In this document: positions 1-5,187 of the stretch, piece after piece
How positions within the stretch are numbered: position 1 is the stretch's first letter
Layout of the letters: each line of letters starts with the position of its first letter
From: JAEYFP01 sp964566545
GTDB lineage: Bacteria > Bacillota > Clostridia > Lachnospirales > Lachnospiraceae
NCBI GenBank assembly: GCA_964566545.1
Contig: CAZMIX010000081.1
Location: 1 to 6,720 of the forward strand
Direction: 5' to 3'
DNA length: 6,720 nucleotides
Notes under the pieces: generated by a model
The model's database searches: none
What the model was told of the DNA's origin: nothing
Seen by the model: the letters and a program-made list of their open reading frames with translations, nothing else
Made by a program: the position numbers and the translations under genes

Positions 1-334
1 CTATGACAATTGCCATAGCGACTTGTTCTTCATACCATACCGCGCTTGCCGCAATCAAGCCAATGAAATTTAAAACAGTGGCGATCATTACAAATATGGC
101 TGCGTCCGCATTCTTTTCTTTCGCTTGCTTTTCGTTCTCTATTCCTTTGAGGAGATAGTCCGTCGTAACCTCAAAGTAATCGCTCATAATGATTACTTTA
201 TCCAAATCGGGCATGCTTTGTTCACTCTCCCATTTTGAAACAGCTTGACGGGACACCCCCATTTTATCCGCAAGTTCTTCTTGGGAAATACCTTTTGATT
301 TTCTCAAAGTTTGTATTCTGTCTGCGATATTCAT
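1..334 (-). CDS. XRE-family helix-turn-helix regulator with a membrane segment (C-terminus cut by window edge)
   Basis: The reverse strand reads 111 codons from the ATG at 334-332 and runs off position 1 without a stop. Residues 1-60 form a Cro/C1-type helix-turn-helix: MNIADRIQTLRKSKG, then SQEELADKMGVSRQAVSKWE (recognition helix about 28-37), then the usual P-D-L-D-K segment. A charged linker (about 64-77) leads to a hydrophobic stretch at about 79-99 (AIFVMIATVLNFIGLIAASAV) that is probably a transmembrane helix. Clostridia have many XRE regulators of this kind, with the DNA-binding domain at the N-terminus and one or more membrane helices behind it. The start is supported by a good ribosome binding site at 343-349. 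The target genes and signal are unknown. The gene is visibly more AT-rich than the genes to its right. The family call is confident; the role is not known. Confidence 0.88.
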   Translation of the reverse strand, partial: MNIADRIQTLRKSKGISQEELADKMGVSRQAVSKWESEQSMPDLDKVIIMSDYFEVTTDYLLKGIENEKQAKEKNADAAIFVMIATVLNFIGLIAASAVWYEEQVAMAIVI

Positions 335-342
335 AGATAACA

Positions 343-349
343 CTCCTCT
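343..349 (-). promoter_or_regulatory. Ribosome binding site of the XRE gene
   Basis: On the minus strand AGAGGAG lies 8 nt before the ATG at 334-332. It supports this start as the true N-terminus of the regulator. Confidence 0.75.
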
Positions 350-390
350 TTTTATATAGTAATGCCATGATAGCAGAAAGCAAGGTTGCG

Positions 391-422
391 ATACTACCAA
401 TTACGCTTGGTATTTCTGTCAA
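391..422 (-). promoter_or_regulatory. Candidate promoter of the XRE gene with an overlong spacer
   Basis: The minus strand has a perfect TTGACA at 422-417. The best -10-like hexamer downstream is TAGTAT at 396-391, giving a 20-bp spacer, longer than the usual 17. Hexamers at 16 or 17 bp (TTGGTA, TGGTAG) are poor. A stretched spacer is typical of promoters needing an activator that bends or untwists DNA, so this may be a regulated promoter. One of two direct repeats lies inside the spacer. No start site is known, so this is a tentative call. Confidence 0.4.
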
Positions 423-432
423 CTACGCTTGG
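402..432. repeat. Pair of 9-bp direct repeats, 22 bp apart (candidate regulator binding site)
   Basis: The plus strand carries TACGCTTGG at 402-410 and again at 424-432, exactly 22 bp or two helical turns apart; neighbouring bases are also similar (about 399-419 against 421-440). The first copy is also the right side of a perfect dyad, TACCAA at 395-400 and TTGGTA at 407-412 around six bases. On the minus strand the TTGACA of the candidate XRE promoter lies between the two copies. Two 9-bp repeats one face apart is the arrangement used by dimeric regulators such as LytTR-type response regulators. Which protein binds here is not known; the XRE protein itself is one possibility. Confidence 0.55.
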
Positions 433-556
433 ATTTTTGTAAACCCACAGTTGCATAGTCATAATCTATCTTCCTGCGTATAATCCAATCCTGCCTGATG
501 ATCGCAACAATCCGAAAACTTAACCTTCCTTTATAATGGGAGTTTCTATCATCCTT

Positions 557-1177
557 CTACCGGATAAAGTTCGTCATGATTTTATCCTCGTAAACAGGAA
601 ACTCCACACCGTTTTCCCTGCCCGCCCGAATGCTCTTAAGCAGCCATGCCATATTCTGGCCAAGCGTCCGCATCGTCTGTAAACCTTCTTCATCCCTGCG
701 GACGTCCTCAGGCGTAAAGCCATGCACCTGATTCCAGTACTGCGAGGAAACAACCGGCATACTCGAAATCGTAAAATACTTATTCAGACGGTCAAATGCC
801 GCCGTCGCGCCGCCTCTTCTGCACGATACAACTGCCGCTCCGGCCTTCCCTGCCATCCTCCGCCCGCCGCAATAAAAGAGTCTGTCCAGAAATGCACAGA
901 GCTGACCGCTTGCGCTCGCGTAATAAACCGGAGAGCCTGTCACCATGCCGTCGTACTCGTCAAGCTTATCCACGATCCGATTCACGTCGTCGTCAAACAC
1001 ACACTTTCCGGTCTTAGAGCAGTGTCCGCATGCAATACAGCCCGCGACCGGCTTTGTCCCGATCCAAAACAGCTCCGTTTCAACTCCGTTATTCTCAAGC
1101 GTCGTTTTAACCTCCTGCAAAGCCGTAAAAGTACACCCGTTTTCATGCGGGCTTCCGTTAATCAATAATACCTTCAT
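557..1177 (-). CDS. Flavodoxin-fold NAD(P)H-dependent FMN reductase / iron-sulfur flavoprotein family protein
   Basis: This 206-residue protein starts MKVLLINGSPHENG, the first beta strand and FMN phosphate loop (GSPHENGCTF, residues 8-17) of the NADPH-dependent FMN reductase fold. A second flavin-contact loop is GSPVYYASASG (81-91). Between them are four cysteines, C47, C50, C53 and C59, spaced CX2CX2CX5C. This matches the compact cluster motif of archaeal and clostridial iron-sulfur flavoproteins, so a 4Fe-4S cluster may pass electrons to FMN. Other family members act as quinone, nitro-compound or metal reductases; the substrate here cannot be read from sequence. The protein should be cytosolic. 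It is transcribed divergently from the alcohol dehydrogenase at 1394. AAAGGA at about 1188-1193 serves as its ribosome binding site, 10 nt before the ATG. No clear terminator hairpin is visible between its stop and the XRE promoter. Confidence 0.88.
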   Translation of the reverse strand: MKVLLINGSPHENGCTFTALQEVKTTLENNGVETELFWIGTKPVAGCIACGHCSKTGKCVFDDDVNRIVDKLDEYDGMVTGSPVYYASASGQLCAFLDRLFYCGGRRMAGKAGAAVVSCRRGGATAAFDRLNKYFTISSMPVVSSQYWNQVHGFTPEDVRRDEEGLQTMRTLGQNMAWLLKSIRAGRENGVEFPVYEDKIMTNFIR

Positions 1178-1301
1178 TCCTTCTCATTCCTTTCTTTTTT
1201 TAGTACAGTTTCCCTTTATTAATATTCTTTCTTTTGCTATACTTGATTTATGGCTTGATGCGCATTTCGCTTCGCTCCGGCGCGCTGTAATTTCTAACGA
1301 C

Positions 1302-1330
1302 ATTATAGCATCTGACGGCACAGGATTCAA
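1302..1330 (-). promoter_or_regulatory. Sigma-A-type promoter for the flavoprotein gene
   Basis: Minus strand: TTGAAT (-35, 1330-1325), a 17-bp spacer, then a perfect TATAAT (-10, 1307-1302). Transcription would start near 1295 and leave a leader of about 118 nt before the ATG at 1177. The leader contains a GC-rich patch (1260-1285) without a convincing long hairpin. The -35 lies inside the spacer of the opposing promoter at 1312-1340. Confidence 0.65.
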
Positions 1331-1340
1331 ACCACATAAT
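1312..1340 (+). promoter_or_regulatory. Candidate promoter for the alcohol dehydrogenase, overlapping the divergent one
   Basis: Plus strand: CTGACG (-35, 1312-1317), a 17-bp spacer and CATAAT (-10, 1335-1340), placing the start near 1347, about 47 nt before the ATG at 1394. Each hexamer is only a moderate match. An alternative is the extended -10 TGCTATACT at 1235-1243, which would give a leader of about 145 nt. The favoured promoter interlocks with that of the flavoprotein gene, so the two polymerases would compete. Confidence 0.42.
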
Positions 1341-1380
1341 AGCATTAAAAAAAATTATTTTATTTCATTTCCATGATGAA

Positions 1381-1387
1381 AGGAAGG
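1381..1387 (+). promoter_or_regulatory. Ribosome binding site that decides the dehydrogenase start
   Basis: AGGAAGG lies 6 nt before the ATG at 1394. An in-frame ATG pair at 1373 and 1376 lies upstream, but this Shine-Dalgarno would then be inside the coding region, and the extra seven residues do not belong to the family's usual N-terminus (MDNFTFYSPT). Confidence 0.8.
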
Positions 1388-1393
1388 TACTTT

Positions 1394-2569
1394 ATGGATA
1401 ATTTTACGTTTTACAGTCCTACTTATTTTGTTTTTGGCAAAGAGGAAGAAAACAATACGGGGAAATATGTGAAGCGCTTCGGCGGAAGCAGGGTGCTGCT
1501 TCATTACGGCGGCGGCTCTGTTGTGCGCTCCGGCCTGTTAGAGAGGGTGAAGCGGTCTCTCAAATCCGAGGGCATCAGCTTCGTCGACCTTGGCGGCGTA
1601 AAGCCAAATCCGAGAAGCGGCCTTGTGTATGAAGGGATCAAGCTTTGCAGGGAAGAACGGGTTGACTTTGTACTGGCCGTAGGCGGCGGCAGCGCGATCG
1701 ATTCCGCAAAGGCCATTGCGGCAGGCGTTTTGCACGACGGCGATTTTTGGGAGTTCTATCAGGGAACGCTCGTGGAAAAAGCACTTCCGCTCGGCACAAT
1801 ACTCACGATCTCGGCTGCGGGCAGCGAAGGCTCTCCCGACAGCGTCATCACACTTGAGGACGGCATGTTTAAAAGAGGGGCAACCGGCGAAGCGCTGCGT
1901 CCCAAATTTTCCATTTTGAATCCGGAGCTTCAGAAAACGCTTCCTGCTTTCCAGACGGCCTGCGGCATCACGGATATTCTCGCGCACCTGTATGAAAGAT
2001 ACTGCACCAATACGAAGGAAGTCGAAGTGACGGACAGAATGATCGAAGGTCTGATGCTGACGATGATCCATGAGGGGCCGCGGGTAATCGCCGATCCTGA
2101 CAATTATGAAGCCAGGGCGAACATCACCTGGGCAGGCATGATGGCCCACAATAATTCGTGCGGCGTCGGACGCACCCAGGACTGGGCAAGCCACCAAATC
2201 GAGCATGAGCTGTCCGCACAATATGACTGCGCGCACGGAGCCGGACTCGCCGTTACTATGCCCGCCGTCCTATCCTACAATAAAAAGCATGATATCATGC
2301 GGTTTGCACAGCTTGCGACCCGCGTCTGGGGCGTTCAGATGGACTTTAACGATCCCGAAGGCACGGCCGCAAAAGGCATCGAAGCCTTAAAAATCTTTTT
2401 AAAGGCGATCGGAATGCCCTTAAGCTTTGCGGAGCTTGGCGCTAAAGAAGAGGATATCGAGAAAATGGCTCATACGGCCTGCTACGGTGACGGCGGCGAT
2501 GGCACGGTCGGCGGTTTCGTATCCCTGACCGAGGCAGATGTCATCAATATTTATCGCTTAATGCTGTGA
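1394..2569 (+). CDS. Iron-containing alcohol dehydrogenase, YqhD/BdhA (NAD(P)H-dependent butanol dehydrogenase) type
   Basis: This 391-residue cytosolic enzyme should reduce aldehydes to alcohols, or the reverse, with NAD(P)H. It has the two-domain layout of group III metal-dependent alcohol dehydrogenases. The N-terminal cofactor domain has YGGGSVVRSG (about 39-48) and VGGGSAIDSAKAIA (about 96-109). The C-terminal domain holds the metal ligands D194 and H198 in GITDILAH, then H267 in DWASHQIEHEL and H281 in CAHGAGLAVTMPA. These positions equal those remembered for E. coli YqhD (D194, H198, H267, H281), so an active metal site is expected. The length is normal. The enzyme is known for broad reduction of short-chain and toxic aldehydes and, in clostridia, butanol formation; the physiological substrate here is unknown. 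It stands alone between the divergent flavoprotein gene and a double-hairpin terminator region. Confidence 0.95.
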   Translation: MDNFTFYSPTYFVFGKEEENNTGKYVKRFGGSRVLLHYGGGSVVRSGLLERVKRSLKSEGISFVDLGGVKPNPRSGLVYEGIKLCREERVDFVLAVGGGSAIDSAKAIAAGVLHDGDFWEFYQGTLVEKALPLGTILTISAAGSEGSPDSVITLEDGMFKRGATGEALRPKFSILNPELQKTLPAFQTACGITDILAHLYERYCTNTKEVEVTDRMIEGLMLTMIHEGPRVIADPDNYEARANITWAGMMAHNNSCGVGRTQDWASHQIEHELSAQYDCAHGAGLAVTMPAVLSYNKKHDIMRFAQLATRVWGVQMDFNDPEGTAAKGIEALKIFLKAIGMPLSFAELGAKEEDIEKMAHTACYGDGGDGTVGGFVSLTEADVINIYRLML

Positions 2570-2572
2570 ATT

Positions 2573-2604
2573 TAAAGAACAAAGAGTTTGCCTTGGCAAA
2601 CTCT
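2573..2604 (-). terminator. Hairpin with a T-rich tail on the minus strand, probable crcB operon terminator
   Basis: AGAGTTTGCC at 2583-2592 pairs perfectly with GGCAAACTCT at 2595-2604 (10 bp, the innermost pairs opening as the loop). On the minus strand it is followed by the T-rich stretch at 2582-2573 (TTTGTTCTTT). On the plus strand it is followed by a GC-rich run (2605-2626), so it should work mainly for minus transcripts coming from crcB. Confidence 0.5.
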
Positions 2605-2628
2605 CGCGCCGCGCGCGAAGCTGCGCAT

Positions 2629-2670
2629 AAATACAGCCCGATTGAAATGGAATCGGGCTGTATTTTATTT
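2629..2670 (+). terminator. Strong rho-independent terminator after the alcohol dehydrogenase
   Basis: A perfect 15-bp stem joins 2629-2643 and 2651-2665 around the loop GAAATGG, followed on the plus strand by TTTTATTT. On the minus strand the stem is followed by GC-rich sequence without a T tract, so it acts mainly on plus transcripts. Its right arm touches the crcB stop codon (2667-2665). Confidence 0.88.
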
Positions 2671-3030
2671 CATCAGCATCTGCGCTCCGAAAACAGCGAG
2701 CACGCCTGCCAGAACGCTCGTCAGAACATAGGCCAGAGCGACGCCTGTCCTGCCGTTTTGCATTAGATCGGCTGTTTCATAGGCAAATGTAGAAAACGTC
2801 GTAAACCCGCCGCAAATTCCGACCTTTAACATCAGGATAAGCTGCGGGCTGATCGATTTATTTTTTGCGGCAAGCGCCGTTATGATTCCGATCAGAAAAG
2901 CTCCGCTGATGTTGATCGCGAGCGTCTTTACCGGAAATCCGCTTTCAGGCTCAAGAGGCAACAGCCCGATCAAGTAGCGGCACACCGTCCCGATAAAGCC
3001 GCCGATTCCAACCAAAAGACAGTTCAGCAT
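2665..3030 (-). CDS. crcB: Fluoride-specific channel CrcB/Fluc
   Basis: This 121-residue membrane protein exports fluoride by passive flow through a dual-topology dimer. Four hydrophobic helices are seen (about 3-24, 34-54, 65-88 and 96-119). Family landmarks are present: GGFIGTVCRYL near the N-terminus with R18, the pore asparagine N40 in AINISGAFLIG, and GGFTTFSTFAYE (74-85), in which F79 and F82 match the pore phenylalanines and the central TTFS break corresponds to the structural sodium site. The length is typical of a single homodimeric Fluc; many Gram-positives instead carry two adjacent copies, and no second copy is visible here. The ATG is embedded in the end of the upstream oxidoreductase (ATGCTGA, a 7-nt overlap), with GAGGAAGG just before it, so translation is probably coupled. 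No fluoride (crcB-motif) riboswitch is seen upstream. Confidence 0.96.
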   Translation of the reverse strand: MLNCLLVGIGGFIGTVCRYLIGLLPLEPESGFPVKTLAINISGAFLIGIITALAAKNKSISPQLILMLKVGICGGFTTFSTFAYETADLMQNGRTGVALAYVLTSVLAGVLAVFGAQMLMK

Positions 3031-3989
3031 AAGCCCTTCCTCGCTTCCTCCAAGACTTGCATCACGATCCGGCTCTGTTTAATCATCCGTTTTGCAAATT
3101 CCAGATCGCGCTCCCGAACAGCGCGCTCAAATTCCACGAATTCATAATACATCCTGTGGCGCTCTCCGTTTAACGCAAACTTCTCGCCCTCCCGGCGGTT
3201 CATCAAAACCTCAAAGCAATCGCACGTGTTGGCCGGCGACGGCATATGAATACAGCCCTGATCCCCCTGAATATTCGTGCAAATCGGAGCGCCGCAATCC
3301 TTCGAGCCGATCAGCACGCACTGAAACGTACCGTACGAAAGTACCAATACACCGGACACATCGACGCCGCGCTCCATATTCGGATAATAATGCGCCCGAA
3401 CCGGCGCTCCGAACAGATCCACTACGAGATGTATGTTGTAAACATTCAAATCCATCAGTGCGCCGCCTGCACAAACCGGATCAAAGCACGGCTTCACGAT
3501 TCCTTTTTTAAAATCATCATACCGGCTGGAATACTGGGAAAAATTGCATTCCACGATCCGTACCCTGCCGATTCTTTTCACCTGCTCCTTGATTTCCAGA
3601 TAATTCGGCAGATAGAGCGTCGTAATCGCCTCCAGAAGCAGAAGTCCTTCTTCAGAAGCGATCCTGCACAGATCCTCAAAATCCTTAAGCTCCACAGTAA
3701 ACGGCTTTTCACAAATCACATGCTTGCCGCTAAGTAATGCTTTTTTTGCAAATTCATGATGGAGCTGGTTCGTCACCGCCACATAAATCGTATCGATTTG
3801 CTCATCCGCAAGCATTTCCTCATAATCCGTATAATAGCTGTGAATTCCATGCTCCGCACAGAGCTTCGTCAGCCGTTCTTCTTTGTTATCACGCGCGTAG
3901 ATCGCCTGCAGGGTGATGCCGTCCACCTCATGAATAAAGGACAGCAAATGCTGTACGATCAATCCCGCGCCCGCAATCCCAAGCTTCAT
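3024..3989 (-). CDS. Gfo/Idh/MocA-family NAD(P)-dependent oxidoreductase
   Basis: This 321-residue cytosolic dehydrogenase has a Rossmann domain starting MKLGIAGAGLIVQHLL (GxG at 7-9), the family motif CEKPF with K95, and the C-terminal domain signature GGALMDLNVYNIHLV, in which D180, Y184 and H187 form the DxxxYxxH active-site pattern. Family members oxidise or reduce sugars, inositols or related polyols; the substrate here is not readable. The start at 3989 is chosen because AGAAGGA precedes it by 6 nt and the Rossmann strand starts at once; an upstream in-frame ATG at 4025 would add twelve charged residues (GSTDKEKEGKR) and include the binding site. The gene is first in a two-gene operon with crcB, overlapping by 7 nt. 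The pairing has no obvious biochemical logic. Confidence 0.93.
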   Translation of the reverse strand: MKLGIAGAGLIVQHLLSFIHEVDGITLQAIYARDNKEERLTKLCAEHGIHSYYTDYEEMLADEQIDTIYVAVTNQLHHEFAKKALLSGKHVICEKPFTVELKDFEDLCRIASEEGLLLLEAITTLYLPNYLEIKEQVKRIGRVRIVECNFSQYSSRYDDFKKGIVKPCFDPVCAGGALMDLNVYNIHLVVDLFGAPVRAHYYPNMERGVDVSGVLVLSYGTFQCVLIGSKDCGAPICTNIQGDQGCIHMPSPANTCDCFEVLMNRREGEKFALNGERHRMYYEFVEFERAVRERDLEFAKRMIKQSRIVMQVLEEARKGLC

Positions 3990-3995
3990 CCTTTT

Positions 3996-4002
3996 TCCTT
4001 CT
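3996..4002 (-). promoter_or_regulatory. Ribosome binding site that decides the oxidoreductase start
   Basis: AGAAGGA on the minus strand lies 6 nt before the ATG at 3989-3987, favouring this start over the in-frame ATG at 4025. The 4025 ATG is also only about 6 nt downstream of the predicted transcription start near 4031. Confidence 0.7.
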
Positions 4003-4028
4003 TTCTCTTTGTCGGTGCTACCCATTTG

Positions 4029-4048
4029 TATTTTATCATGATAAAATA
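4029..4048. promoter_or_regulatory. Perfect 20-bp AT-rich palindrome, candidate operator
   Basis: TATTTTATCA at 4029-4038 is the exact reverse complement of TGATAAAATA at 4039-4048, with no central gap. It covers the -10 and start region of the oxidoreductase-crcB promoter, where a bound repressor would block transcription. It is not followed by a T run in a way that suggests a terminator, and a zero-loop palindrome is typical of a dimeric protein site. The binding protein is unknown. Confidence 0.6.
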
Positions 4049-4066
4049 TAAGGATGCAAGGGTCAA
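4038..4066 (-). promoter_or_regulatory. Promoter of the oxidoreductase-crcB operon
   Basis: Minus strand: TTGACC (-35, 4066-4061), a 17-bp spacer and TATCAT (-10, 4043-4038). Both hexamers match consensus in five of six bases. The start would fall near 4031, leaving a leader of about 42 nt. The -35 is formed by the left terminal arm (GGGTCAA) of the intergenic hairpin element, and the -10 lies inside the 20-bp palindrome. Confidence 0.62.
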
Positions 4067-4206
4067 AAGGTCATTTCGCTTTGTGCCTGCACGAAAGCGA
4101 ACAGGACTTGTTGACCCGCTAAACATGAGCAAGTAGTGCTATGGCGCGGATTGCGAATGTTTATAGAATTGCGGGAGTTGCATAGCAACGGAGCAATTCG
4201 TGCATC
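4053..4206. repeat. Intergenic structured element with terminal inverted repeats and two large hairpins
   Basis: GATGCA at 4053-4058 and TGCATC at 4201-4206 are inverted and enclose two hairpins. Hairpin A: GGGTCAA (4060-4066) pairs with TTGACCC (4111-4117); inside it TCGCTTT (4076-4082) pairs with AAAGCGA (4094-4100), then GTG (4083-4085) with CAC (4090-4092) and one bulged G. Hairpin B: GAATTGC (4166-4172) pairs with GCAATTC (4193-4199), then a purine internal loop GGGA/GGA, then GTTGC (4177-4181) with GCAAC (4185-4189) around ATA. A small AGCA/TGCT hairpin (4128-4140) lies between. There is no coding frame of note. It could be a MITE-like dispersed repeat or a structured RNA. Similar GGTCAAAAGG-type intergenic repeats are, from memory, common in Lachnospiraceae. 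Confidence 0.6.
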
Positions 4207-4271
4207 AGTAGGTGTATACTCGTTCAACCGTGTAAAATTTTTTATCTGTCTATGGCAGAAAAGGAGAACGC

Positions 4272-5108
4272 ATGTTAAAAATCGGTGAGTTTGCCGCCCT
4301 ATCCTCCATCAGCATTCACATGCTCCGCAATTATGACAAAATCGGGCTTCTGGTTCCTCAGCAGGTGGACGATTTTTCCGGTTACCGCTACTATGGAAGA
4401 GAACAGCTCTTAACAGCGAACCGGATCATTTCATTGAAAGCGATGGGCTTTGGTCTTGAGGAAATCAAAGAAATCCTGCCCTTGCCGCAGTCCGGCACCG
4501 ATGCTTTATTACAGGAAAAGCTGCAAAGCAAATACAGGGAGATTCATAAAATACGGGAACAAATCCGGCAAATCCAAACGATAATGGACGTAAAGGAGGA
4601 CGTGGAGCCTTACGCGCTTTCGGTCATTCGAAAAACGATCGCTCCGATGTGGACGGCCGGCCTCAGGGACGTCATCCATTCCTATCCGGAGGAGGGCATT
4701 CTCTGGAAGCGGCTGGAGTGCTTATGCGGTGAATCCAAAATAAAGCTGTCTCCCAATGCGCCGGCCATGGCGGTATACCACGGCGCAGACGAAGCCTCCG
4801 GTCTGCTGGATGTGGAGGTTCTTCTCCCGCTTGACAGGGAATATCCGACCGCGGATGAGCTGCGTATCTCCCGGATTCCTGAACGGGAAGCGGCTTCGGT
4901 CGTGTTTCAGGGAAGCTATTCCCAAATTAGCCTGATCAATGCCGTTGCGGCCGAATGGCTGGAAAAACAGCATCTGGAGATCGACGGCCCGCCCTTCATG
5001 ATTTATCACCGCTCGCCCGGAAATTGCACGGACGACCGCGCATTTGTGTCGGAGCTGTGCTTTCCTGTCAAAGAGAAGATACTTTTTTGCGCCGAGCACA
5101 GGTGGTAG
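4272..5108 (+). CDS. BmrR-like MerR-family transcriptional activator with C-terminal GyrI-like ligand-binding domain
   Basis: This 278-residue cytosolic regulator is the length of Bacillus BmrR. Residues 2-70 are the MerR DNA-binding domain: helix-turn-helix LKIGEFAALSSISIHMLRNYDKIGLL, then the wing signature DDFSGYRYY (33-41). A long coiled-coil helix (about 74-108) makes the dimer. Residues from about 117 to 270 form a GyrI/AraC-effector-like fold, ending FVSELCFPVKE, in which E261 sits where BmrR has its buried ligand-contacting glutamate (by family alignment from memory). The ligand is probably a hydrophobic drug-like or cationic compound, but this is inference. AAGGAG at 4261-4266 lies 5 nt before the ATG. 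Its own promoter is unclear; TATACT at 4215-4220 is a possible -10 without a good -35. It lies 79 bp before two GyrI-like genes that it probably controls. Confidence 0.94.
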   Translation: MLKIGEFAALSSISIHMLRNYDKIGLLVPQQVDDFSGYRYYGREQLLTANRIISLKAMGFGLEEIKEILPLPQSGTDALLQEKLQSKYREIHKIREQIRQIQTIMDVKEDVEPYALSVIRKTIAPMWTAGLRDVIHSYPEEGILWKRLECLCGESKIKLSPNAPAMAVYHGADEASGLLDVEVLLPLDREYPTADELRISRIPEREAASVVFQGSYSQISLINAVAAEWLEKQHLEIDGPPFMIYHRSPGNCTDDRAFVSELCFPVKEKILFCAEHRW

Positions 5109-5135
5109 ACCATCCATATTCCTTATAAAAAATAG

Positions 5136-5166
5136 TTGACTCTAGCACCATACAAGGGTTTATTCT
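5136..5166 (+). promoter_or_regulatory. MerR-type promoter/operator with 19-bp spacer driving the GyrI-like genes
   Basis: TTGACT (-35, 5136-5141) and TATTCT (-10, 5161-5166) are separated by 19 bp, the over-long spacer that defines MerR-activated promoters. Within it lies an imperfect dyad, GACTCTAG (5138-5145) and CAAGGGTT (5153-5160), centred near 5149 between the two hexamers. Together with the MerR gene directly upstream, this suggests that the ligand-bound regulator twists the DNA and turns on the two downstream genes. Confidence 0.72.
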
Positions 5167-5187
5167 TTTAATAAAGGAGGAGCAAAC

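Noticed and set aside
354..359. TATATA as a -10 for the XRE gene
   Set aside because: Transcription would begin at or inside the ribosome binding site at 343-349, and the matching -35 is poor.
722..1168. Plus-strand open frames opposite the flavoprotein gene (also 796-1017 and 945-1376)
   Set aside because: They lie antisense to a well-supported gene, are rich in Arg, Cys, Ser and Pro without domain features, and have no good ribosome binding site.
1260..1285. GC-rich patch in the flavoprotein leader
   Set aside because: It looked like a hairpin, but only about four consecutive base pairs can form. It may be a decayed repeat relative, but that cannot be supported here.
1538..2236. Long minus-strand open frame opposite the alcohol dehydrogenase
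   Set aside because: It is a shadow of the dehydrogenase reading frame, with no recognisable motif and no ribosome binding site; the plus-strand gene has its full set of catalytic residues.
2566..2766. Small plus-strand frame starting at the end of the dehydrogenase
   Set aside because: It runs through two terminator hairpins and antisense to crcB; there is no ribosome binding site.
3756..4136. Plus-strand frame across the oxidoreductase start and the intergenic element
   Set aside because: It is antisense to the conserved Rossmann domain and then runs through the hairpin element; no domain is seen.
4111..4139. TTGACC at 4111-4116 as a -35 for the MerR gene
   Set aside because: No acceptable -10 lies 16-19 bp downstream (TAGTGC only), and it is explained as the right arm of hairpin A.
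3990..4271. Possible fluoride riboswitch upstream of the oxidoreductase-crcB operon
   Set aside because: The conserved GG-GATGG-pseudoknot pattern of the crcB motif is not recognisable on the minus strand, and the predicted leader after the start near 4031 is too short to hold it.
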